Positions 31,987-43,034 of a stretch of 64,000 nucleotides of DNA are shown piece by piece. Location: assembly GCF_016801865.2 (NCBI RefSeq), contig NC_068938.1, positions 133,700,416 through 133,764,415 on the forward strand, in the 5' to 3' direction. Source of the stretch: Culex pipiens pallens (taxonomy: Eukaryota > Arthropoda > Insecta > Diptera > Culicidae). Both the position numbers and the translations under genes were made by a program. Within the stretch, counting starts at the first letter, position 1. Each line of letters starts with the position of its first letter. The notes under the pieces are model-generated. The model worked only from the letters and a program-made list of their open reading frames with translations. It was not told the DNA's origin and searched no databases.

Positions 31987-32347
31987 CAAATTGGGTACTA
32001 AAGCCCTATGTCAATTGGGTACTAAAGCCCCATGTAAATTTTTATGTACAACGGTAAAAAACACGATTTAAAACCATTTCTGATCACTTTTTTTCATTTT
32101 AATGCAAAAATTTTTTTTTACAAGGCAACATTTTTTCGGTGGATCAACTATGGTCCCCTTGGAACGAGCTGTCAAGTAGGAGCTTTTCTGTCAAGAAGGA
32201 CTGCGAGGTTAATTTTTCTAAATTGATTTAAAAATCAATTTTAAACTCTTTGTGGTCGTACAAAGGGTCATTTTACTCAGAAAAATAAGCTTTATCGCTG
32301 TAAACAATAATATCAGCAATCTGAGCTTCATTTTAGGACCCAATTTG
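31987..32347 (+). mobile_element. Dispersed repeat (AATTGGGTNCTAAA family), copy with both ends
   Basis: Left AAATTGGGTACTAAAG and right CTTCATTTTAGGACCCAATT form imperfect inverted ends, with about 360 bp between. It contains 'gtggtcgtacaaagggtcat' and 'aagctttatcgctgtaaac'. A near-identical block follows at 32775-33058. No coding capacity. Confidence 0.6.
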
Positions 32348-32774
32348 TATGTACAACGATAAAAAACACGATTGAAAACAGCCGTCCCCTAACATGACAG
32401 TTTTCGTGAGTTGCGCGTATCCACCGACAGATGGCGAGTGGGCCTCGTCGGAGTCCGCCCAATAAATACGCTACTCAGAATTTGCATGGGAAACTTTTTT
32501 TTCGTAACGGCTTTCGCGGCCCGCTCACTTCAACTGTTCTAGACTAATATTTAAACGTGGCGTATCTCTGAACAAGTTTTTTAAGAAAATGATTCTAGAC
32601 TACATATTTTGTCGTTTCAAATGGAAACAAGGCAAACATTTTATTTATTTAAACTATTCGCCATTTTCAAAAGTTTGGCTAGATAATATCGAAGGCCGCC
32701 ATCTTAGGCCCACTGGGCCCACAAAAAGGGGTACGCTTAGTTTGTATGGGAGCTGTCAACATGCTCCCGGGCTG
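32348..32774. other. Spacer between two repeat copies
   Basis: Short ORFs only. It includes 'cagatggcgag' and a small 'ggcccactgggccc' palindrome at about 32706. No gene was recognised. Confidence 0.3.
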
Positions 32775-33137
32775 ATTGAAAACCATTTCTGATCACTTTT
32801 TTTCATTTTAATGCAAATTTTTTTTTTGACAAGACAACATTTTTTCGATGGATCAACTATGGTCCCCTTGGAACGAGCTGTCAAGTAGGAGCTTTTCTGT
32901 CAAGAAGGACGCGAGGTTAATTTTTGAAAATTGATTTAAAAATCCATTTTAAACTCTTTGTAGTCGTACAAAGGGTCATTGTACTCAGAAAAATAAGCTT
33001 TATCGCTGTAAACAATAATATCAGCAATCTAAGCTTCATTTTAGGACCCAATTGGGTACAAAGGCCCTATGGCAATCTTGTACAACGGTAAAAACACGAT
33101 CAAAAACCATTTCTGATCACTTTTTTTCATTTTAACA
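32775..33137 (+). mobile_element. Dispersed repeat (AATTGGGTNCTAAA family), two partial copies
   Basis: 32775-33058 repeats the inner and right parts of the element at 31987. At about 33045 a new left end (AATTGGGTACAAAGG) begins and continues to about 33137. Together with 31987-32347 this is a local cluster in direct orientation, probably created by duplication. Confidence 0.55.
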
Positions 33138-34039
33138 CTCAAACGCTCGGGTAGTCATTTGACCCCTACTTTTTTTCTTAAAAATCTCATAACTTTTGGT
33201 AGAATCGACCTAATGGGATCTAGTATTTACTTTATTGAAGAAAATCGGGCCCTGTGCCAAACATCTCGGATTTTGCGTCAGTAGAAAAACTCAAAATTGA
33301 TCAAAGTTTTGATGAGTATCAGCGTCATTAGCGGCGGTGACTGGTAGAACAAAAACGAATCGAGTTTGTGTCAGATTCCAGGGCCATGGACGTCAACGTG
33401 GCCAAAATCTCCGCCGGTCGCTGGCTCCGAAATTTAAAATATTTCGTTTGAACCACACAATTGGGGACCGTTGCGACGGCAGCGACAGTGGTATAAAGAG
33501 TTGGTTAGAAAAGAGTCAACCGATGGAACCGTTTTGTTCGTGCAGCGGTCTCGCAGCCTAAAATTGTCGCAGCGGACCAGTGTTGGGGTCACTTGGAACT
33601 GGCAAGAGGTCAACACTTGGCCGGAACGGTTACGCTTAACGACCATAAAGGGTTTCTAAACTAGGTCGCCACATCGACAGCAGTATATCCTCCAGGCCTT
33701 AATAGTAAATGGCCTTCCGATAAACCTCCTGGAAAGGTTCCTCTTGCTCCGAAATCGGCACTAAATTGGAGAATTTGGGCAGCACCTTAACCAGAAAATA
33801 CAATTTTTGGAGAAAAACCATGCGGTTCTGTAAAAATATTTTTGAAAAATTCAAAATGCACGTGTTCTGGGGACCCAAAAATTCATGCTTTCCTCAAGTT
33901 GAGCCTGCGCAGAAATTTTGTTGGTCGGTGCTATTAACGCAAACTTTAAATCCAACGAACGATCTTTTTAACCGTACATTTTGTTGTGTGAATGCTGGCA
34001 TTCATGGAAATACAATGTTCCATACCAGAGGGTCCCGGA
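33138..34039. other. No recognisable gene
   Basis: Many short overlapping ORFs but no family signature. 'aaatccaacgaacgatcttttt' near 33950 recurs at 57-80, so at least part is dispersed repeat. The GC-richer 33440-33720 block may be a retroelement end; this is not demonstrated. Confidence 0.3.
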
Positions 34040-34109
34040 GGTGGTGGTGGTGTGTCCCCAAGCGAATCATCGTTCTACCACAGACAAACAGACGAGACTC
34101 TCCATACAA

Positions 34110-34525
34110 ATTATAAAAAAAATGGAATTAAACTGTGGAAGAGGATTGAGTGGCGTTCACGGTGTATGCTATATCACCAAAAGGACGACCAGCATCAGCA
34201 ATCTGAGCAGCAGTCCACGAAGGATAAGCAGGATCCGGCTTCTTCCCCAGTAGCGGGTGCCACATCAGCAGCCTCGACATCGGCAGGCAGTTGAGCAGGC
34301 CCACCGGGTTAAAAGCGGGGCAAAAGGTATGTCCTAGCTAGTCAGCCGTTCATTTGACCCTGGCCGAAACTATCCCAATCTTGTCCCGCAAAGCCTGGAT
34401 TGTGGATCAACGTTAGAATTCCTGAATTCCATCATAATTTTGTTGTTTTCATTTGCTGCCTCACACTCGTGCTAACGATCAACTTAAAAACAAAAAAAAA
34501 ACACGCAACACACACACTCACACTG
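34110..34525 (+). repeat. Duplicated segment with coding-like QSEQQSTK tail, copy 1
   Basis: Aligns over about 375 bp with 36235-36625. Here an open frame reads KLWKRIEWRSRCMLYHQKD and continues DQHQQSEQQSTKDKQ to a TGA at about 34292. Both copies keep the same final frame and stop, then share 3' sequence down to 'actgagaatagacgggc'. It looks like two retrocopies or duplicates of a real 3' exon plus UTR. The parent gene is not recognised. Confidence 0.45.
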
Positions 34526-34712
34526 AGAATAGACGGGCACAGAGAATGGTTCGGCACTCGAGTGTCCCGTCTGTTTGTCTGTGCCTCTATGGTACAACTG
34601 TACGCAGTAGGCCTGGCCGCTTTAACGCTTGTGATGTTTCAATGCATTCTGATGCAATGGCGCAACACAAATGTTAATAAATGACAAGAATAGTGCTAGA
34701 GGCGTAATCTAA
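34526..34712 (+). mobile_element. Fragment of the GATTA-tailed retroposon
   Basis: 34580-34712 matches the body of the element at 28488 ('cgcagtaggcctggccgctt', 'aatgttaataaatgacaaga'), but the tail and target duplication are missing. It is joined on the left to the 'ggcactcgagtgtcccgtct' sequence that also occurs at 36715-36735. Confidence 0.55.
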
Positions 34713-35010
34713 CCACAGAGAACAGATGTATATCATTGAACAAACAGCATTGAAAAACGTGTGTAAAAATTCAATCCAAAATACGTTGAAAAGAGCTAGG
34801 GTGTGCATCATCCATCTAGATAGCGCCACTTCCAAAATCATGATGACCTACAGTAGCAGAACGTTGGACCACAGACAAACAGACGTGACTCTCCATACAA
34901 ATTATTTTTGAAATCCATCGTCCTTCATCAAATCACCAAATCACGGCGACGCCAGCGCTGTCTGGTGAGCTGATGCCGAAGCGCAGCCCAAACATACCAA
35001 TACAAACCCA

Positions 35011-35713
35011 TAGAGATATCCAAGCGCGAGAGTGTGTTAGTTTGTAACAAAATTTACACGCAGACTTAGGCAAATCGAGTAGAATGATTCGTCTGTCAAA
35101 ATCAGCTGTGTCCTTTGTTATACCACGAGCACGTGGTAAACAGCTGGTTTCTACAGGCGAATTTGTCTACTCGATTTTCCTATGTCTGCGTAAAAATAGT
35201 GTAAACAAAATCAGCTGCTTGGAATTCAGCCAATCACAGTCGAGCAAAACCAAAACAACAATTTAAATACAAATACTAACACAGAATCATGGTGTGCGTG
35301 AGAGAAACCGATCGATCGATTGTGATTGGCTGAATTCCTAGCAGCTGATTTTGTTTGCACTATTTTGAAGCAGACATACACTGGTAAACAGCATTACACT
35401 TTTTTCAGTTCACTTTTACACACTTGTATGGGATTTTTCAGTTCAAGTATGATTACACACTTTCGTGTAATCATACTTGAACTGAAAAACCCATACAAGT
35501 GTGTAAAAGTGAACTGAACAGTGTGTAATGTTGATTATCAGTGTAGGCAAATCGAGTAGACCAATCGTCTGTAAAAACCAGCTGTTTACCACGTGCTCGT
35601 AGTATAACAAAGGACACAGCTGATTTTGACAGACGAATTAATCTACTCGATTTGCCTATGTCTGTGTGTAATTTTGTCACAAACTAACACACTCTCGCGC
35701 GTGGATATCTCTA
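35011..35713. mobile_element. 703-bp MITE with long arms, containing a nested hairpin
   Basis: The left TAGAGATATCCAAGCGCGAG is mirrored at the right end. The arms remain similar for about 150 bp ('gcaaatcgagtaga', 'ccacgtgctcgt', 'acaaaggacacagctgattt'). A second hairpin element lies inside at 35378-35544. A related copy is at about 40000-40452. No coding capacity. Confidence 0.7.
35378..35544. mobile_element. 167-bp perfect-hairpin element nested in a MITE
   Basis: The ends ACACTG and CAGTGT enclose arms of about 75 bp, nearly exact reverse complements around a tiny centre at about 35461 ('acactttcgtgt'). It interrupts the host MITE and is absent from its relative at 40 kb. A degenerate half-copy lies near 36886-36955. 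Confidence 0.65.
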
Positions 35714-36234
35714 TTACTGCCATGTGCCACGTCAGTGTATGCGTGAGACAATCAAGCCTAAACGATTGTAAACATCAACAGCTGATCGAAATAATGTTGT
35801 TGTTGCTACTCGATGAAAAGAATAAAAATCAACAGCGAAGGCCGAAGATGACGGTGGGTCGGTTCCGTTTCCATTAGTAGAACCTCATGAGCCAAATCAT
35901 GCGGCTGCATCAGCAACGACGCACCACAACCGCAACGACAGAGACCAAATCACTGGTCATCCCAGTTGCTATCAAGTTCTGTCGAAGATTTCGCCTCCAC
36001 TGAAATCTCTACTCATTTGACCTGACACCATCATCAACAAGATACGAAAACACCAGTAGTGGCCGCCGAAATAGATAAATCCAATTCAAACCTACCAGAA
36101 TTGATCCCCACGATGGGCGTTTTGGAAATTTCCACGGGGAACGTGTCCACGGCGCAGTTAAGTTGCGTCAAACAACAAAAGCAAAAAGTGGCAAAGATTC
36201 CATAAAATGCTGCCGCAAAATTTATTTCGAAACA
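35714..36234. other. No recognisable gene
   Basis: Several short ORFs. The right portion may belong to the duplicated coding-like segment that follows, because FETEPQKLNWKKIEWRNIAK runs in one frame from about 36227. Nothing else was supported. Confidence 0.3.
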
Positions 36235-36625
36235 GAACCACAGAAACTGAACTGGAAAAAGATTGAGTGGCGCAACATCGCCAAAAGGCCATAAGGACGA
36301 CCAGCAGCAGCAATCTGAGCAGCAGTCCACGAAGGGTAAGCAGGTTGCTCCGAAGGAGATGCCTCCGGCTTCCTCCGTAGTAACCGGCGTCGCAGCAGCA
36401 ACCTCGACATCGACAGGCAGTTGAGCAGGCCTACCGGGTTAATAGTGGGGCAAGAGGCTATGGCCAAGACTGCCCCAATTTTGTCTTGGAAAGCCTGGAT
36501 TGTGATTCACGGTTAGAATTCCAGAATTCCATAAATATTTATGCTCTCATTTGCTGCTTCGCACGTGCTCACGCTCAATTTGAAAACAAAACACGCTTCA
36601 CACACACTGAGAATAGACGGGCGAG
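36235..36625 (+). repeat. Duplicated segment with coding-like QSEQQSTK tail, copy 2
   Basis: Second copy of 34110-34525. One frame reads LNWKKIEWRNIAK, then after a one-base shift KDDQQQQSEQQSTKGKQ and on to VAAATSTSTGS followed by TGA. An 18-bp difference with the other copy preserves the frame, which argues for a coding origin. The shift shows this copy is broken. Confidence 0.45.
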
Positions 36626-37187
36626 CTGTCACGACAGTAGCGCCATCAGCGCCGGGTGAGTGGATGCCGAAACAAAATTGTATTTGAAATAACCGTTTTT
36701 GGAGGACGATGGTTCGGCACTCGAGTGTCCCGTCTGTTTGTCTGTGGTTGGACCATCTAATCACTGCATAAAACATTCCGTACGAACGACATCAGACCAA
36801 TGTCTGAATGTCCTTCATCAGAGGGTTGCAATTTTACGCGCCCTTGGTTGGTAATGTTTTGGTTTCATTAAAATGGCAGGCTTAACATATGCCTGAAAAT
36901 TCATACAAGTGGATAAAATAGAACTGAAAAAGTGGAATGCTGATTCTCCGTGTAATCGAATGAGTTTAATAATCTAGTACCTCATTTAGAACATCTTTGT
37001 ACTTTTAGCTCCCCCTTTTAATTTTTTTTCTCACGCCGCCACTGAAACTGTTGTCACACAAAGAAATGTCAAATTCTATTTTGCTGTCACCGCGATTTAT
37101 TTACGTTTCTGCCACGGATTTTTTGCGTTGATCCCGTCGATCGCGGGTTTTGCACGATTTATTTGGCTAGAATTTAATTGATATACG
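36626..37187. other. GPATCH1 upstream region
   Basis: Contains 'ggcactcgagtgtcccgtct' shared with 34551, a degenerate piece of the 35378 hairpin (36886-36955), then about 170 bp of unique sequence before the GPATCH1 ATG. No TATA box was recognised. Confidence 0.35.
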
Positions 37188-39848
37188 ATGGAAGAAGACG
37201 ACGACACACTGTGCAAGTACGGCACGCCTTTGCCCACGTACGAACAAGGTAATTGTAATGTAATTGCTTTTTAAAGTGTAAACTAAATTCAAGCATAACT
37301 TTCCCCAGATGAAATCCCCGCCAAGAAACCCGTCTCCGTGGAGGACCAAATCGTGCTGGACGCCAACGGGAAGCGCCGCTTCCACGGTGCCTTCACCGGC
37401 GGCTTTTCCGCCGGCTACTGGAACACCGTCGGCTCGCAGGAGGGCTGGAAGCCGGCGGAGTTTAAAAGCTCGCGCGCGGAAAAGGCCTCCGCACGGGCGG
37501 CGCAGAATCCGATGGACTTTATGGACGACGAGGATCTGGGCGAGTTTGGTATCGCTCCGCAGCGCGTCCAAACGCGGGATGACTTTGCGGCGGTGGGATC
37601 GAGTAAGGGGGGGAAGAGGCGCGCTCCGGTTTGGAGCGGGGGACCGATTCCGGGTCAGCCGGTGCTGAAGGCGCTGTTGGAGCCGGCGCGCGAGAAGACG
37701 GCGGTGGCGATGCTGAAGCGGATGGGTTGGCGGGAGGGTCAGGGGATCGGAGAGCGGCAGAGTCGGGGGGAGAAGAAGAAGGCGAGGGAGCGCAACCGGA
37801 AGGAGACGTACGTGATGAAGATGTACGGGTGCGAGATGCCGGGGAGGGGGTCGCCGAAGGGGGTTGTGGAGGTCAGTGACTCGGAGAGTGACGGGTCGGA
37901 GGATTACGAGGTTTCGTTTGCGCCGGATGACTTTGATCCGCTGGTGGCGGCGATTAAGGACAACACCTTTGGGTTGGGATATTCTGGATTGGATCGAGGA
38001 TCTGGGAGTGGAGCTAAACGGTTTAATTTGTTTGAAACGTTGGAGATCGTCGATCGGAATAATAAGAAGCTGTCGATTCGGGGTCAGGCGTTTGGAGTGG
38101 GTGCCTTGGAGGACGACGATGAGGACATTTACGCGAAGGACGACATGTCCAGGTACGACTTTTCGCTGGAAGATCGAGCGAAGAAACCGGCTGCGATTAA
38201 ATCGGCGGAGCAAGCTGGGGTTCTGGACGGATTTTGTGCCTCGAAGAAGACTGGGAAACAGATGAAGAAGGTGTTCAAGGTGAGAGTGCCGGAGAATTTC
38301 ACACCGAGGAATTGGACGCAGCGAAAGAGTAGATTCGAGCCGATGGAAGAAGACAGAGCAGAGAGACACGCGGAACGGAACCAGTACAAGGTACAGGGAC
38401 TGGGTCGGCATGATTTGAACCCGGAACAGCGCGGTCAAGCGTTAGGAGAAGTGCCGCTGCCGGTGGTCAAAGAACCGCCCAAGAATCCGATCCTGGAAAT
38501 GATCAATCAGCGAGCGCAAAATTTCGTCGCTGGCGAAGTCATCAACTCAGACCAGGATAAACCGCCTTCCGTGGCCAAGAAGGACCCCCTCAAATTTGAC
38601 CTGAAGGCAGAAACGTCCAACCTCGGATCGACCCGCGAGGGATTCAAACCTTTCATAGCCGACCCGGACAAGCAGGAGCGGTACGAAAAGTTCCTCTCGT
38701 TCAAACCGTGCGAAAAGTACAAAACCAAGCAAGACTTCCTCGACTCACTGCAACCGCTCGGAATGTCCCCGTGGGACCGGGAACGTGAGTCCAAGGAGTT
38801 TGCCCAGGCGCAGCGCATGTACCGACCGCTGGACGGACTCATGTCGGACCGCTTCGTGACGGAATCCAACCTGATTGCGGAAAAGGAGGTCGCCGACGCC
38901 AACAAATCCGTCGAAGTCCGCGTGAAACGCACCCGCGGCCTGTGGAAGCCCCACAAGGACCTGTGCAAGCGGTTCAACGTGCCGGAACCGTTCGGCGGCA
39001 TGCTGGAGGAGGAGAAAGCCGTGTCGAAGACGAAATTCTCCGTTTTCGACTATCTGGAAGCGCCCGTCAACAGTCGGAAGGACTTTGTCACCCCGGTTGT
39101 AATCCCCAAGCAATTCGTCACCAAGGACGATGCGAAACCGGTCCGCGCAGCGGCCAAAGACTTTTTCGCACCACCACCAACCCCAAAACCCCACCAAGAA
39201 CCTTCCACGAGTCGAGCCAAACCCGCGCCACCACCCCCGAAAAAACCGGAAAAGCTGACCCCCCTCGAGCAGCAAGTCCTCGACTCCGTAAACAAAAAAC
39301 CCGAAGAAAAGAAGGACCTCTTCAAGTCCATCTTCTGCAGCAGCGACGAAGAAGAGGACGCCAGCGATTCCCCGCCGGAACCCACCCCGTCCACCGAAGC
39401 GGACAAGCTCAAGCTGGTCGAGAGTCTGGTGGCGATCAAACCCGCCAGCGAAGTCAACGTCCTCCGGAACAACTCTCCGCCGCGCGGTATTTTCGCGAGC
39501 ATTTTCGACATCCAAAAGAGTGCGGCGGCGAAGCCGCAATCCGTTGATTCGTCGGCGTCGTCGTCGGGTTCCGACGAGGAGGACGATGCGTACTATGGGC
39601 CGAAGCTGCCGCAGGGGGTGGGAGCGAAGGGGGCGAGTGCGAGCAAGGGCGAAGAAAGTGTGGCGCTGGATGCGCGGCTGAAGGAGATGATGCAGAAGGT
39701 GGGCTCGCGGGACGTGGTTGAGGAGTGGGTTGAGAAGGGGAGAAGTGGGTCATCGGGTAAGGGCAAGAAGAAGAAACATAAGGAGCATAAAAAGTCGAAA
39801 AAACATAAGAAAGAGAAAAAGAAACATAAGCATAAGGAAAGGAAATAA
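37188..39848 (+). CDS. GPATCH1: G-patch domain-containing protein 1
   Basis: Two exons, 37188-37248 and 37309-39848, with a 60-bp intron (gtaatt...ccccag), give 866 residues. GPATCH1 is a nuclear protein associated with the late spliceosome; G-patches typically activate DEAH helicases. The conserved N-terminal block (DUF1604) runs from about 30 to 110: RRFHGAFTGGFSAGYWNTVG, then SQEGWKPAEFKSSR and PMDFMDDEDLGEFGI. The G-patch is at about 148-180 (AVAMLKRMGWREGQGIGER). The middle carries the conserved EKYEKFL-type segment (DPDKQERYEKFLSFKP) and SPWDRERESKEF. The C-terminus has acidic/Ser patches and ends in a Lys/His-rich tail. Start MEEDDDTLCKYGTPL has good context. The AATAAA at 39844-39849 overlaps the stop codon. 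A 423-codon - strand ORF here is a GC-driven shadow. Confidence 0.93.
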
Positions 39849-39999
39849 AAGTTGTTAATTTTGAAACACATTTTGTGATTTTTTTAAACTTTTTTTGTTT
39901 TTTTTTTTTTAAATGGCCGAAATTTGAAATATTTTGTAAATTATGTAGTATGTATGATGGGAGAATAACTCTTGAAATGATTTATTAGTAGATAATTGT

Positions 40000-40452
40000 A
40001 ATCCTTTGAGAAATCTCCACGGTTTCTCTCACGCACACCATCATTCTGTGTTAGTATTTGTATTTGAAGTATTGTTTTGGTTTTGAACGATTGTGATTGG
40101 CTGAATTCCAAGCAGCTGATTTTGTTTACACTTTTTTTACGCAGACATAAGCAAATCGAGTAGATCAATCGTCTGTAAAAACCAGCTGTTTACCACGTGC
40201 TCGTGGTATCGAGAAATTAAAAGTGAGAGTGTGTGCAACATGGAGTTAAACTTTTTGTGAAGTTGCTGTGAAGATTACCATGGTACTTTGAAAAATTTAA
40301 CTCCATGTTGCACGCACACACTCTCACTTTTAATTTCTCGATAACAAAGGACACAGCTGATTTTGACAGATGAATCATTCTACTCGATTTGCCTATGTCT
40401 GCGTGTAAATTTTGTTACAAACTAACACACTCTCGCGCTTGGATATCTCTAT
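40000..40452. mobile_element. Relative of the 35011 MITE, carrying a nested hairpin
   Basis: Shares 'gattggctgaattcc', 'gcaaatcgagtaga', 'ccacgtgctcgtggtat' and the right end 'tctcgcgcttggatatctct' with 35011-35713. The left end is degenerate, so its start is approximate. A 131-bp hairpin interrupts it at 40210-40340. Confidence 0.6.
40210..40340. mobile_element. 131-bp hairpin element nested in the 40 kb MITE
   Basis: CGAGAAATTAAAAGTGAGAG at the left is mirrored at the right, with about 43-bp arms. Comparing with the empty site at 35113-35120 (read in reverse) shows the insertion duplicated AT. No coding capacity. Confidence 0.65.
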
Positions 40453-40892
40453 TTTCTCCGAAAAGAGACAGCTGTTATAGTTGCATTGCACAGTGGTTCA
40501 GATCGCAAAATTATGTGGAAAATTGATTTTCCGAAAAATTGTAAAGTTTTGAAGCTTTGGTGTCTTCTGAAGAGTTGTTGCAATTGGAAAGGGGCAACTT
40601 TTGGTTTGGTTGAAAATCAGGGTGGTTCACTATTAGGGAATATTTTTGTCTTTTGAAAAGTTGTTGGGCTTGCCAATCCAAGCAACTTCGTCAAAGACAC
40701 CATTATTTTATCTAGTAATCTACGCCTTCTACGACCAAATTTATAGAAAACATCTGTGCAAACCTTCAAAAATCACTTTTTTGAACGTGGCAAGTTTTAG
40801 ACAGAAGTGATATTGGGAACACTTTTAGAGCTCTAAAAAACAAACATTTTGATTGTTTGGTAGGTCAATTTTGACTTAAGGGTCAAAAATTA
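40453..40892. other. No recognisable gene
   Basis: AT-moderate DNA with short ORFs only. It ends in the left target-site duplication of the next retroposon. Confidence 0.3.
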
Positions 40893-40912
40893 CATCCATT
40901 TTAATGTAAAAC

Positions 40913-42249
40913 TTTCGCAATTCGCAATTTTCAGTGTAAGAACGGGCCTTGACCGATCTTATGCACCAGGTTCCCGACGAACACGCACTGCCCTTACACC
41001 TACATCTCACCCTTGCTCTGAGTCAGTACGAGCAACACGCTAGAACACGCTTTGAGTGTTCGTGCCAGGCATGCCATGGCATGCTTTTCCGGTTACGCAT
41101 TTTAGCTCGGCCGGGGGTGGTACATTTTGTAGGGTTTGATGTAAGTATAAGCGCCTAACCATTTATAGTGTGCCTATCAACTTTCATAAAGCAAAAACTG
41201 TTATATTTTTAGTTTGAATTCAAAAACTAATTGTTATTTACTGTGTATTGTTTTCTCCTGAAATCTTCCCTATTGTTGAGTCGTGTTTATCTGTTGCTAT
41301 TTCTTTTGTCGCGGTGTTTTGTTACAATTTTTGGTCCTAAGCATTTTATAAAAGTTTTTCAAAAGTACAATAGTAATATTTGCGTTAATCCTTTAATCAT
41401 TTCATAAATTGAGTCAGGGCTCGAACCTCACTTGCTTAAGAAAAAGGTGAAGTTTCAAAACAATGGACAGTGAAAGAAATATACTATGTAAAGAATCAAT
41501 AGTAAAAGAAAGATAGTAATTTATGAAGAAGATAAAGAAATTAACAATAGTTAATAAATAGAGGTAACAAAAATGCTTAGATTGTATTGAGGGCAATTTA
41601 CAGGGAAGATGAAAAATAATTGAAATAGATAAATAAAAAAAGGCACATGATAAACAAAATTGACATCGCTGCCAAATTAAGGGAAAGCAGACAGTTTGTT
41701 GCAGCAGCATCAACTAGTAAAATAGAGTGAAAAAGCGTTGAGAAATAAGAGAATCAAATAAGTAAAATCGAAATCAAATGAAGGATAGTAAACAAAAACC
41801 GTTTAAGAAAATCAGTGAAACAAAATAAACAGATGATAGATGGTAGCTGGAAATGGAAAGGAGAGAGGAAACCCCGTTCTGCAACGTTCAGGTACATCCA
41901 CAGCAGTTGACTCAACATACTGCGAATCTAAACAATACCGTCTACAAAACACAAATTACTTCCCTTTCCCACATTGACGCGCACCTTTCTTCTAGCCGTC
42001 TCGACTCTGACCCTCGCTGGTCAAAGGTTTACGATCCGTTTCCACAGGCCACCAGCTAGGTCATCATGAAAACAAAGCCAACGTGGAGGTAAGAAAATAG
42101 GACACTTGCAAGGAACCAGAGCTATACTGTCCTGATCAAGAAAGATCTAACAGGACTACGGACGTAGTCAGTGACGCTCCTTCCAGGATGTTCCTCGCCT
42201 GAGCGTCAACTGAAGAGATATCATCAGAATCATTCGCACTTGGCCTGCA
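40913..42249 (-). mobile_element. 1.3 kb non-LTR retroposon copy, second insertion
   Basis: Flanked by CATCCATTTTAATGTAAAAC (40893-40912) and the same 20-mer with one mismatch (42250-42269). It shares the TTTCGCAATTCGCAATTTTC end and most of its length with 24463-25755, but extends about 120 bp further at the right. That fits - strand orientation with a less severe 5' truncation. No reverse transcriptase frame. Confidence 0.7.
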
Positions 42250-42292
42250 CATCAATTTTAATGTAAAACGTTACTTAATCCACCTTTGGTTG

Positions 42293-42819
42293 GTGCCTTC
42301 CTCACATTCATAAAGTAAAGACACTACACATCCTCAAAAAAGTGTATAAATAACACTTATTTTTTTATCAAATTATCGCGTATCAAAAACACTAAAGTAC
42401 TTATAACTTATGATAGGGTTGTCAGATCTTCAATCTTTTGGGCTTGTTGGAAAGGTCTTTTGATTACCTATCCAACGAAGGGTTGCATGATAGATCCGGA
42501 CAACTTTTTCATCAAAATATATGAGATCCGGCTTCAAAAGTCTATAAATAACACTTAAGTGCTCATAACTGTTGATGGGGTTTTCAGATTTTTAATCTAG
42601 CATAACTTTTGAAGTACTTTTCTAAACTTCATAATATTAACTAGGGTCGAGTGCATATTTTTCGGTGCACGGACTCACATCCAGACACACGCACAGACAT
42701 TTGTTCAGAATTTGATTCTGAGTCGATAGGTATACGTGAAGGTGGGTCTACGAGGTCAAATAAAGAAATTAATTTTTCGAGTGATTTTAAAGCCTTTCCT
42801 CATCGAGGTGAGGAAGGCA
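42293..42819. mobile_element. 527-bp MITE with TGCCTTCCTCAC ends
   Basis: TGCCTTCCTCAC at the left is the reverse complement of GTGAGGAAGGCA at the right. The right half includes 'gattctgagtcgataggt' and 'tttttcgagtgatttta', shared with the fragment at 30378. No coding capacity. Confidence 0.65.
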
Positions 42820-42892
42820 AAAAGTTGCAAATTTAAAACTTAAATATCTCGAAAAGACCAAATTTTAAGAAAGAAGAGTTCTTGCACTACAA

Positions 42893-43034
42893 TTCCCAGT
42901 CATGGAATATTCTAGTAGGACTTTTTCTGCCAGAACCCTGCAAGAACGGTGGAACATTTCTGCTAGAATGCTGTAAGAATATCCAGCTCTGTAAGAACTC
43001 TGCTAGAATCCTGCTAGAACGTCGTGACTGGGAA
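42893..43034. mobile_element. 142-bp MITE with TTCCCAGTCA ends
   Basis: TTCCCAGTCA and TGACTGGGAA form exact inverted ends. The body has at least four CTGCTAGAAT/CTGTAAGAA-type direct repeats about 16-20 bp apart, likely protein-binding sites or internal duplications. Confidence 0.6.

Noticed and set aside
37167..38438. 423-codon open frame on the - strand opposite GPATCH1
   Set aside because: Arg/Leu/Pro/His-rich with no domain. It mirrors the codon bias of the well-supported + strand gene, so it is a shadow frame.
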